The position numbers and the translations under genes were made by a program. Below are positions 53,901 through 62,815 of a DNA stretch of 64,000 nucleotides, piece by piece. Position 1 is the stretch's first letter, and the number at the start of each line of letters is the position of its first letter. Under the pieces are notes generated by a model, which had not been told where the DNA came from, searched no databases, and saw only the letters and a list, made by a program, of their open reading frames with translations. Origin of the DNA: Limnomonas spitsbergensis (Eukaryota > Chlorophyta > Chlorophyceae > Chlamydomonadales); NCBI GenBank assembly GCA_037349105.1, contig JAYJMM010000021.1, positions 1,054,001 to 1,118,000 on the forward strand. The letters run 5' to 3'.

Positions 53901-56900
53901 CACTTGGGGGGATCAGAGCAGGGAGGGCTGCTTTGGGTTGTAAAGGCAAAGAAACTAGTTGTTGACTTTGGCTGGTAAGCCCGCCTTGTCAGGCTGTTTG
54001 GGGGGTTAGGTGGGGGGGTAGGTGGAGCCTGCTGTTCGGGGTTTCTGTGGGGCAGAGGAGGCAGCTTACAGGAAATTGGAAGGGAAGGTGGCTGCAGGGA
54101 GGGGCTAAGGGGGGGGAGGGGCTGTTGGGTGGGCTGGAGGTCAGGTATTGGGCCTAGGCCTTCATGAGAGGGGGTCGGCTGCTGTGCCGAAGGTCGGGTC
54201 TTAGGCCCAAGAATTTTTAAGGGATACCATTGGGGCCTGCACCTGGCTGAAGGGCAGGCAGGTGATGGGGGGGCGGTGTGGATCAGGGAGGTGGTGGGAC
54301 ATGAAGCGCATCCCCACCTGCAGAGGGGATGCGCTTAATGTTCCGCTTGTCTGAAATGGTGGACACCCCCTCACACTGCATGTAAGCCCCGCCTGCCCCC
54401 TTCCTACAGCTGTCCATCGCCCCCCCTCATCCCTTATCTCCCTCTTCCCTGTGCTGCCCCCCCCTGCTGTTCCCGTGCCCGTCCTCACCCCTGCTGTCCA
54501 CCACCGCCCCCCCCCCCCCCCCCTGCTGTCTCCTCCCCCTGCCCCTCCATGCTGTCCCCCTGCCCCTGTCCTCCCCCCTGCTTCCCCCCTGCTGTCTTCT
54601 CCCCATGCCCCCTCCATGCTGCCCCCATGCCCCTGTCCTCCCCCCTGCTGTCTCCTCCCCCTGCCCCCATCATGCTGTCCCCATGCCCCGTCCTCACCCC
54701 TGCTGCCCCCCTGCCGTCCCCTCAGGTCCTCCCCGAGCTGCAGTCCAGTAAAGTCAACGACCACCCCATCCTCAAGGCAGATGCAATCAAGTTCGTCACC
54801 ACATTCAGGTGAGGGGGGGAGGAGGAGACATACAGCTATAGGGGAAGGGACAAGACAAGGACAAAAGCAGAAACCCATCCTCAAGGCAGATGCATTCAAC
54901 TTTGGCATGGGCGGCTTTGGGTTCAGTGGAACAAGGAGCCATAGGTTTCCCAGGGAAGTTGCAGGCAAGGTAGCCACATACGCTTTGGTAAGGGCGGGTC
55001 ACCTCTCACCTCATTCAGGTGAGAAGAGGGGGAGGGGGGCATGCAAGCTGCATGGGACGGAAACTATCAATACACCACCTCAAAGCCCTCCTCGAGGCAA
55101 ATGCAATCAACTTGCATCACCATCTATAGGTGGGGAGGGGGGAGGGGACTTGCCAAGGAAGTAGAGGTATGGGAAACAGATGAGGCAGTGTTATGGAGAG
55201 GGAGAAAAAGAGAATAACTCGAAACAAAAGGAAAATAAAACCTACGGTACGTGATCCTTCTCAGATCTGCGGCATGCTCCCTGGGTGGCCTGCCCTCCAC
55301 ATGGAAAGGAGCCAACCCTGGTTTGTGGACGTGGGGACTTTCACGAGCCGAAGGTGTGAACACAACATACCTGATCCAGAGGTATGAACCATCCACCTAT
55401 GATGACGCTGCGTTGTCCCTCCCCCCCACACACACACTAGTGGAACGATGTGCTGGTGATTACAGCCTATCCGCTGATCCAGGCAGACCTGAGCCCCCCC
55501 CACCCCCATCAACCTGCCCCCCCTACTCCATGGCGCCCCCCTCCCCTTGCCCCAGGTCCCTGCTCCCCCGCGACACCTGCCTGGCGCTGTTCCCCCACCT
55601 CATCACGCTGCTGGGCTCTGAGTACAATGTGGTGCACTCCTACGCGGCGCTGGCGGTGGAGCGCATGTTGATGGTTAAGGATAAGGGGCAGCTGCGATTC
55701 ACACCGGCAGACTTTGGAACATTGCTGCAGGTGGGGAAGAGGGAGGGGGAAGAAGACATTGCTGCAGGTGGGGAGGAGGGAAGGGGGGGGGGGGGGCAGT
55801 GGCAGGTGGGAGGAAGTTGTGGGGGGAAGGGGACACAATTGCTGAGGGGTGGGAAGGGGAATGGGGGAAGAAAAGGGGGCACAATTGTGCGAAGGGGGGA
55901 GGGGGGGGGTGAGCTGTATGCAGGTGCAATCAGGTGAGGATACAATGCAGTTCTCATCTCACAGGTTTTGTGAAGTTGCAGAGAAGCTGTGAAGAAGATG
56001 CAAAGAAGCTACAAGGAAGGTGCTTATGCTGACACCGCTTTTGTTTCCTCGGTTTGTGAGCGTGCCCTGGACACTTTTCTCCCATGCACCCAACTTAAAT
56101 TGACAGGAGGTTTGACAACTGTCGCCCTGCTAACTCCTCCTGCCCTGCTAACTCCTCCTGCCCTGCTAACTCCTCCTGCCCTGCTAACTCCTCATGCCCT
56201 GCTAACTCCTCCTGCCCTGCTAACTCCTCATGCCCTGCTAACTCCTCATGCCCTGCTAACTCCTCATGCCCTGCTAACTCCTCATGCCCTGCTAACGTGG
56301 CCTATTCTCACTTCACGATCCGTCTGCAAAGTTGCCCTCTTCTTCCTGCCTGCTATGCAGCCGTTGCTTGAGAAGCTGTTTGCTGGCTTCAAGATGCCGG
56401 ACAGCTCAGAGAACGAGTACATTATGAAGGCGGTGATGCGGGTCATCGGGTGAGCTGGGCCGAGGCAATTAGAGGGAAAATGGATCTCAGCTGTGCGGAG
56501 GCTTACCTTGGCAGTCCTGTCCGCACCCTACGCGCTGCTGCTTGGGTTGCGCGGTAACGTGCCACGGCTCTTGGCTAAGTGCCTGGCAACTAACATTTTG
56601 AAAGTGCCTGGCAACTAACATTTGTATGATGGGATTTGTATGCTGATATTGGAATACCATGTGCACCGTTCCTCCCATTTCCATCGCTTTTCTAGTCCTC
56701 TTGAATCGTCGCTTCCGACGCTGCGTGGCTGTGGCCTTACGATGCCTCCCCTACTCCTCGTTTTTTCGACGCAGGTTTGTCGGGCCTGCCATTGCCCCTG
56801 TGGCGCCGGTCTGCCTGCAGGCCCTGGCCCAGATGTTGGTTGAAGTGTGCAAGAACCCCAAGAACCCCGGCTTCAACCACTACCTTTTTGAAAGTGTGGC

Positions 56901-59900
56901 GGCCCTCATTAAGCACGCGGCAGCAGCCAACTCAGGGGCTATGATAGAGACGTTTGAGCAGATGCTGTTTCCCGCCTTCAATCTAGTGCTGCAGCAGGTG
57001 CGGACGCAAGTGGAGGGTGTGATGGGTGATTGATCGGAAACCGTGATAGAGCTTAATGCACAGTGGGGGGGGGGTGTATCCAGGTCAGCCCTCCCCCTCC
57101 CCCCAGATGAGGCAGCAGGAGGAGCGTGTGTGGGTGGTTGATCGGAAACCGTGATAGAGCTTGGAGCACAGTGGGGGGGGGGTGTATCCAGGTCAGCCCT
57201 CCCCCTCCCCCCAGATGAGGCAGCAGGAGGAGCGTGTGTGGGTGGTTGATCGGAAACCGTGATAGAGCTTAATGCACAGTGGGGGGGGGGTGTATCCAGG
57301 TCAGCCCTCCCCCTCCCCCCAGATGAGGCAGCAGGAGGAGCGTGTGTGGGTGGTTGATCGGAAACCGTGATAGAGCTTAATGCACAGTGGGGGGGGGGTG
57401 TATCCAGGTCAGCCCTCCCCCTCCCCCCAGATGAGGCAGCAGGAGGAGCGTGTGTGGGTGGTTGATCGGAAACCGTGATAGAGCTTGGAGCACAGTGGGG
57501 GGGGGGTGTATCCAGGTCAGCCCTCCCCCTCCCCCCAGATGAGGCAGCAGGAGGAGCGTGTGTGGGTGGTTGATCGGAAACCGTGATAGAGCTTGGAGCA
57601 CAGTGGGGGGGGGGTGTATCCAGGTCAGCCCTCCCCCTCCCCCCAGATGAGGCAGCAGGAGGAGCGTGTGTGGGTGGTTGATCGGAAACCGTGATAGAGC
57701 TTAATGCACAGTGGGGGGGGGGTGTATCCAGGTCAGCCCTCCCCCTCCCCCCAGATGAGGCAGCAGGAGGAGCGTGTGTGGGTGGTTGATCGGAAACCGT
57801 GATAGAGCTTAATGCACAGTGGGGGGGGTGTGTATCCAGGTCAGCCCTCCCCCTCCCCCCAGATGAGGCAGCAGGAGGAGCGTGTGTGGGTGGTTGATCG
57901 GAAACCGTGATAGAGCTTGGAGCACAGTGGGGGGGGGGTGTATCCAGGTCAGCCCTCCCCCTCCCCCCAGATGAGGCAGCAGGAGGAGCGTGTGTGGGTG
58001 GTTGATCGGAAACCGTGATAGAGCTTAATGCACAGTGGGGGGGGGGTGTATCCAGGTCAGCCCTCATCCTTCCCTCCCCTCCCCCGCTGTCCAAAGCCCT
58101 TTCCCCCCCTCCCCCGCTGTCCAAAGCCCTTTCCCCCCCTCCCCCGCTGTCCCCTCCCCTCCCCCGCTGTCCAAAGCTCTTTACCCCCCTCCCCCGCTGT
58201 CCCCTCTTGCCTCAATGCAGGATGTCCAAGAGTTCCACCCCTACGTGTTCCAAGTGTTTGCGCAGCTGATTGAGATGCGAGGGAAGCCGCTCCCAGCCGT
58301 GTACATGCAGATCTTCCCACCCCTGCTCAGCCCCGTGTTCTGGGAGAGGTCGGGGAACGTGCCGGCACTCGTACGCCTCATTCAGGTGAGCCTTGTTCAC
58401 ACATTGTTCATACCTTAATCACACTTATGGTTCTACCCACACTTCACCAGTCGCCAGCAGGGCTTGCAAGTCACCGGACTGCTTTGCAAGTCATTTTGAT
58501 GCATGATGCTAAAATCCAAAGTCATTATGATTCCCGAGCCTTTGTGATTTTTCAGATTCCTGATCCGTGAAGCACTCCTTTTAGAAGTGCATCAGACTTG
58601 GTATGGAATCCGGGTCTCGCTGTCCTCCCCGTTGCCTTGTACCCCGCTGCCCCGGGCTCCATCGCTCCCTGCTGCTCCACATCTCTCCCCGCCTGCCCGC
58701 TCCCCTTCTCCTGCCCGCCCGATTCCCTCTACTCCCCATCTCGTCCCGCTGGCCGGCATCTCACAACTCCCCATCTCCTCCTGCCCGACGGCTCTTCACT
58801 ACTCATCGCCTCCTGCCCGACGGCTGCCCTCTACTCCCCATCTCCTCCTGCCCGCTCCCCTCCTCACTCCTCCCCATCTCCTCCTGCCCGCTCCCCTCCT
58901 CACTCCTCCCCATCTCCTCCTGCCCGCTCCCCTCCTCACTCCTCCCCATCTCCTCCTGCCCGCTCCCCTCCTCACTCCTCCTCATCTCCTCCTGCCCGCT
59001 CCCCTCCTCACTCCTCCTCATCTCCTCCTGCCCGCTCCCCTCCTCACTACTCCCCATCTCCTCCTGCCCGCTCCCCTCCTCAGACCTCCCCATCTCCTCC
59101 TGCCCGCTCCCCTCCTCACTCCTCCTCATCTCCTCCTGCCCGCTCCCCTCCTCACTCCTCCTCATGTCCTCCTGCCCGCTCCCCTCCTCACTCCTCCTCA
59201 TCTCCTCCTGCCCGCTCCCCTCCTCACTCCTCCTCATCTCCTCCTGCCCGCTCCCCTCCTCACTCCTCCCCATCTCCTCCTGCCCGCTCCCCTCCTCACT
59301 ACTCCCCATCTCCTCCTGCCTGCTCCCCTGCTCACTACCCCCATCTCCTCCTGCCCGCTCCCCTCCTCACTACCCCCATCTCCTCCTGCCCGCTCCCCTT
59401 CTCACTCCTCCCCATCTCCTCCTGCCCGCTCCCCTCCTCACTCCTCCCCATCTCCTCCTGCCCGCTCCCCTCCTCACTGCTCCCCATCTCCTCCTGCCCG
59501 CTCCCCTTCTCACTACCCCCATCTCCTCCTGCCCGCTCCCCTCCTCACTACTCCCCATCTCCTCCTGCCCGCTCCCCTGCTCACTACCCCCATCTCCTCC
59601 TGCCCGCTCCCCTGCTCCCGCCCGCAGGCCTACCTGATCAAGGCCGGTGATGAGGTGGTCAAGGGTGGCCACCTGCTGCCCCTGCTGGGCGTGTTCCAGA
59701 AGCTGATTGCCAGCAGGGCCCACGACCACGAGGGGTTCGACATCCTGAACGCGATGGTGGAGAACCTGCCCATCACCGCGTATCAGGCGTACCTCCCCAC
59801 TGTCTGCACACTCCTATTCAGCAGGTGGGAAATGGGGTTTTGATCCTGACCCCTCAAACCTGCCCATCACCGCGTATCAGGCGTACATTCCCACTGTGTA

Positions 59901-62815
59901 GGCTGCTATTCAGCAGGTGGGAATTGGGGTTTTGATCCTGACCCCTCAAACCTGCCCATCACTGCGTATCAGGCGTACCTCCCCACTGTGTAGACTGCTA
60001 TTGAGCAGGTGGGAAATGGGGTTCCGATTGAAAGCCTGAACCTGTCCACCAAGGCACCAACGCATATGAGGGGTATCTACCCACTTTGTACACTTCTGGG
60101 GGAAAAGGGGGGTAGGAGATAGAGACGGACAGAGGGGAGGTAGAGAAGGAAGAAGGGGAGGTAGAGAAGGAAAGAGAGGGCAAAGACAGTCTCATTGGAA
60201 ATCACCTCATGCCCACAAACCTACCTGTTGCTTTCAAACCCTGCATATGCACCCTCTAGACCCCACCTCCGTGGCCATGAGTAGCCCTCACAGCAGTTCG
60301 CTTTCCGTCCCTATCACCTACCCTGCCCCCTGGACCACCACTTGACGCCCTCCCCCCTTTGTTCCGTCCCTATCACCTCTCCCCTGGCCTTGAACATGTC
60401 ATGACTCGTCTCCTCCCCTTGACATCCCTGCCGCCTTCCCTGCCCCCATCCCGGCCTGACTCTCTCTCCGCAAATTTACCGCGCCTATCGCTCCCCCGGT
60501 CCCCTCTCATCCTGACACCCTCCTCCCCTCCTGCACTGACCAGGCTGCATACAGCACACACCTCCTATGTTGTGCACGGGGTTATCGACTTCCAGGCTAT
60601 CAGCAACCCTGGAAGCTCATTTGTTCCCGTTCTTGTCGCCTCCTCCACCTCCATCTCATCCTGATGCCCTCTCTTCCTCCTGCACTGACCAGGCTGTAGA
60701 TGTCACGCACCTCCAAGGTTTTGCACTGCTTTATCCACTTCCTGGCTATCAGGAAGCTGAATATTTCCCGTCCCTGTCGCCTCTTCCGCCTCCGTCTTGT
60801 CTTGAGGCCCTTCTCCCCCTTCCTGCACTGAGCATGCTGCAGACATCGGATACCCCATACTTAATGTGTGGCTCGACCACCCCGATGGCATTTCCGGACC
60901 CTCGTCCTGACTTCCTCCCCGCCCCCCCTCTTGCACTGTGTAGGCTACAGACATCACGCACCCCCAAGTTTGTGCGCGGCTTTGTCGGCTTCCTCGCCTA
61001 CTTCATGGTCAAGCACGGCCCGCAAACCGTCGCCGTGACCATGGACGCAGTTCAACCCGGGATCTTCATGATGCTGGTCCAGCAGGTGGGGGCCAGCAGC
61101 TGCATGGGACACAGCCTCCTGCTCAGCAAGGAGCGCGGGGTCCTCGTTCACAAGGGAGTGTGGGGTCCTTGCTCACAAGGGAGTGCAGGGGAGTGTGGGG
61201 TCCTCGCGCTGCTGGGCAGCATGATACGCTCGTGAGGCTGAAACGCCTCCAAGCATCACCCGCTACCTATGTCAGACAAGACCTTCTACTACCCTCTGAG
61301 TGACTGAGGGACCAGGCACAGGAACAGCTGACACTTTTTTTCTTGACTGTTTATTTTGTCATGCTTTATGTCTGTCACTCTTCCTCCCCTGGCACAGCCC
61401 TCCAAACCCTGAAACCCTCTAACGCGTCACACACCCAACGCTGTTGTCTTGTCTATGTCGACATTCTTGGTTTTCTTTGTCAGAACTGAGGGATATACCT
61501 CCTGCACAGGTGGAAGCTCTGAATCTTCCCCACTAAGACAACATGGCCCCCGTTGTCCCTCTCCAGGTGTGGCTCCCGAATACCCACCTTCCCCCCATAA
61601 GACATCCTCTGCCCCTGCTGTCTTTTGCCAGGTGTGGCTCCCCAACATCCACCTGATGGAAGGGACGGATGAGGAGATGGTGGTCCTGGTGGCCACCACC
61701 AAGTGCCTTTGCGAGTACCCACCTCTGCAGCAGGCGCAGGAGTTGTGGACCGCTCTGAGAGATGCAGCAGTCAAGACGGTGCAGGGTGTGTGGCAGGGGC
61801 GAAGGATAGGGAGGGAGGGGAGGGGGAGCTGGGCTGGAGGGTCCTTGGTGGGAAGGGGGGGGGCAGGGCTGGAGGGGCCTTGGTGGTGGGGGTGGGTGGA
61901 CAGCTGAGGTCCCTCCCCTCCCCCAGGCTCTGGGAGGAGGAGGTGCGTGGGGATTGGGTGGCCTGCCGACATGTGGCCTGAATCTACTGAAGGCTATCTG
62001 CGGGGACGTGTCCAGGCAGCTGGTTCCAGCCCGTGGGGCCGGTGGCTTTCAATCTTTGGGGGCAGAGACACAGGGCGTTCACCTGCCCAGAGCGTGGTTT
62101 AAAGCCATGAGAAATGACGCCACACCTCTGGGCCCAGTTCAAAAAGGCTTGACCGCAAGGCCATGAGAAATGAAGCTTGCGCATCCTTGAGGAGGGAAGA
62201 AAAGGGGTGCAAAGGAGTAACCCCTATCACACTTTGTCCAACCACTATCTTGTTGGGCGCCCAGGCTTTGCTGCCGCACCTGTCCTGCCCAAGCCGTGAA
62301 GAGACCTAGGTTTAGAACAGTGCATACCCGCTGGGCCCTGCTGAACGCTCGGCCACGTGGGGCTGGTAGGGAATGACTAGGCTCAATTCCAGCTACCATG
62401 CACAGCCTGGGCCATGGTGCAGCCATACCATCCTCCTATGTGAGGGGGCAGGAACATGGAACCCGGCGCTCTAGTTGGGGGGAGAGAGAAGATCGTGTGG
62501 CGGGTTCGATCCCTCAACCTCTGGGTATGGATGCCACCAGCGTTATAAAGAAGAGACCTAGGTGTATTTGTCTGACCCTTGCTTTCTCCCCTTGACGGTG
62601 CAGGCAAGGCTGACGGCAACGCTGCGGCCTGCCTCGGGGACGGCGACGACGGACACGACGGCATGGAGGAGCTGCAGGGGTACAGCGCTGCATATGCCAA
62701 GCTGGCCAATGCGTCACGGCCAGAGCGGCCTGCACTGGTAGAGATCGCGGACCCAAAGCAGTACCTAGAGTCTTCCTTGGCCCGCGTGATAGGGGGCAGG
62801 CCAGGAGGCATGTGA
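47943..62815 (+). CDS. CSE1: Exportin-2 (CSE1/CAS), importin-alpha re-exporter
   Basis: Exons 47943-47987, 48060-48134, 48247-48327, 48421-48477, 48713-48927, 49252-49453, 49807-49938, 50572-50682, 51109-51255, 51663-51812, 51944-52043, 53813-53874, 54726-54808, 55556-55730, 56361-56449, 56775-56997, 58221-58385, 59628-59824, 60944-61085, 61632-61785 and 62604-62815 join in frame to 938 aa (family about 960-970). The karyopherin binds importin-alpha with RanGTP and returns it to the cytoplasm. Family marks: MEL start; [19 protein letters not shown] (importin-beta N-terminal repeat, about 48-67); [124 protein letters not shown] near the C-terminus. Introns 4 and 7 start with GC. Introns carry large repeat arrays, many made of copies of adjacent splice sites. 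Confidence 0.95.
49641..49692 (+). repeat. Decoy copy of CSE1 exon-7 acceptor and exon start
   Basis: cacccgccctgacacacctctccttgcag|ctgatagagagacagctga copies the true junction at 49778-49825 (acceptor before 49807). Used as an exon it would read [10 protein letters not shown] then stop. Confidence 0.85.
50328..50571 (+). repeat. Duplicated acceptor region before CSE1 exon 8
   Basis: Two copies of about 100 bp, from gcagcactcacaacccc (50328) and gcagcactcgcaacgcc (50469), each running through gatgtagat(t/a)cggttttcaa to the pyrimidine tract. The second ends at the real acceptor. Confidence 0.8.
51027..51108 (+). repeat. 46-bp duplication of CSE1 exon-9 acceptor
   Basis: actgcctgattagctgcctt...gatgttacag at 51027-51062 is repeated as actgcctgattagctgcatt...gatgttccag at 51073-51108. 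The second is the real acceptor. Confidence 0.9.
51836..51986 (+). repeat. Duplicated acceptor and first codons of CSE1 exon 11
   Basis: ccccttgctgcag|ggcatgttggccgaatatgc at 51837 copies the true junction 94 bp further on (exon start 51944). Identity continues through gctgccaacc, about 28 bp into coding sequence. Confidence 0.9.
52430..53812. repeat. Large CCCCTG-based array, CSE1 intron 11
   Basis: About 1.4 kb built of cccctg hexamers, 'gccccacctgcctg' and 'agatgggacctg' blocks in higher-order groups (for example, the segment near 52740-52990 is repeated near 53160-53370). Very long minus-strand frames rich in GQGQ/GAGA arise from it and are not genes. It ends directly at the acceptor of exon 12. 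Confidence 0.93.
54330..54725. repeat. C-rich low-complexity tract before CSE1 exon 13
   Basis: Irregular 'cccctgctgtctcctccccctgcccc' repeats leading into the exon-13 acceptor. Frames on both strands are artefacts. Confidence 0.75.
54872..55132 (+). repeat. Two decayed copies of CSE1 exon 13, one split by an insert
   Basis: Copy 2 starts catcctcaaggcagatgcat (54875) and ends tcacctctcacctcattcag|gtgaga (about 55000-55024). Between them lies an 85-bp segment related to the NUMT. Copy 3 is ccctcctcgaggcaaatgca...catctatag|gtgggg (55085-55132). The real exon ends at 54808. Confidence 0.82.
54907..54995 (-). other. Segment homologous to the NUMT (85 bp) in CSE1 intron 13
   Basis: gcggctttgggttcagtgga ... 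catacgctttggta matches the reverse complement of 44158-44245 over about 85 bp with some ten differences and one 1-bp gap. It is either a second small mitochondrial insertion or a mobile repeat shared by mitochondrial and nuclear DNA. Confidence 0.8.
55716..55775 (+). repeat. Duplicated donor of CSE1 exon 14
   Basis: acattgctgcag|gtgggga at the real exon end (55730/55731) is repeated at 55756-55773, 41 bp downstream. Confidence 0.75.
56125..56296 (+). repeat. 18-bp tandem repeat, CSE1 intron 14
   Basis: About nine and a half copies of tgccctgctaactcctc(c/a). Confidence 0.92.
57005..58070 (+). repeat. 108-bp tandem repeat, about 9.5 copies, CSE1 intron 16
   Basis: The block gatcggaaaccgtgatagag recurs at exactly 108-bp steps from 57033 to 58005. 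Units alternate between 'cttaatgcacag' and 'cttggagcacag' variants, so sub-blocks were amplified together. Each unit has a pyrimidine tract and ccccccag followed by atgaggcagcaggaggagcg, similar to the gcagcag|gtgcgg end of exon 16. The minus-strand 414-aa frame reflects the period being a multiple of three. Confidence 0.95.
58845..59620 (+). repeat. 36-bp tandem repeat, about 21 copies, CSE1 intron 17
   Basis: Unit catctcctcctgcccgctcc plus cctcctcactcctccc, period 36 bp, with shortened units in the last third. It ends at the acceptor of exon 18 (gcccgcag). All three plus frames and one minus frame stay open across it, as expected for a pure repeat. Confidence 0.93.
59767..60025 (+). repeat. 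92-bp triplication of the CSE1 exon-18 end and donor
   Basis: The real exon end (cctgcccatcaccgcgtatc ... ttcagcag|gtggga, from 59767) is followed by copies starting at 59859 and 59951. The copies carry TAG in place of TGC (actgtgtaggctgc; actgtgtagactgc), so they would stop translation if included. Confidence 0.92.
60531..60990 (+). repeat. Four copies of the CSE1 exon-19 acceptor region, last one real
   Basis: ctgcactga(c/g)(c)aggctg(c/t)a...acatc...acc starts at 60531, 60680, 60823 and (real) 60931. Similarity runs about 60 bp into the exon: ttgtgcacggggttatcgac and ttttgcactgctttatccac stand where the real exon has tttgtgcgcggctttgtcgg. Confidence 0.8.
61550..61655 (+). repeat. Duplicated acceptor and start of CSE1 exon 20
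   Basis: gttgtccctctccag|gtgtggctcccgaatacccacc at 61552-61588 copies the real junction ctgtcttttgccag|gtgtggctccccaacatccacc (exon start 61632), 65 bp apart. Confidence 0.88.
62312..62549 (+). mobile_element. SINE-like retroposon with 14-bp target-site duplication
   Basis: A 238-bp insert in CSE1 intron 20 flanked by identical gaagagacctaggt (62298-62311 and 62550-62563). It begins ttagaacagtgcatacccgc and contains gctgggccctgctgaacgct, cagcctgggccatggtgcag and a B-box-like gggttcgatccctc (62504-62517). Related sequence lies at 4440-4800, 38520-38640 and 63150-63290. The non-coding body, target duplication and pol III-like box fit a SINE. Confidence 0.72.

Noticed and set aside
54201..54977. 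258-codon minus-strand frame rich in Gly
   Set aside because: Runs through the C-rich tract and the NUMT-like piece in CSE1 introns 12-13; no domain.
56880..58124. 414-codon minus-strand frame with a 36-residue repeat
   Set aside because: The 108-bp array keeps any frame open; it overlaps CSE1 exon 16 on the other strand.
58587..59843. Plus-strand frames of 344-418 codons, Pro/Leu/Ser-rich
   Set aside because: 36-bp array in CSE1 intron 17; only the final stretch from 59628 is a real exon.
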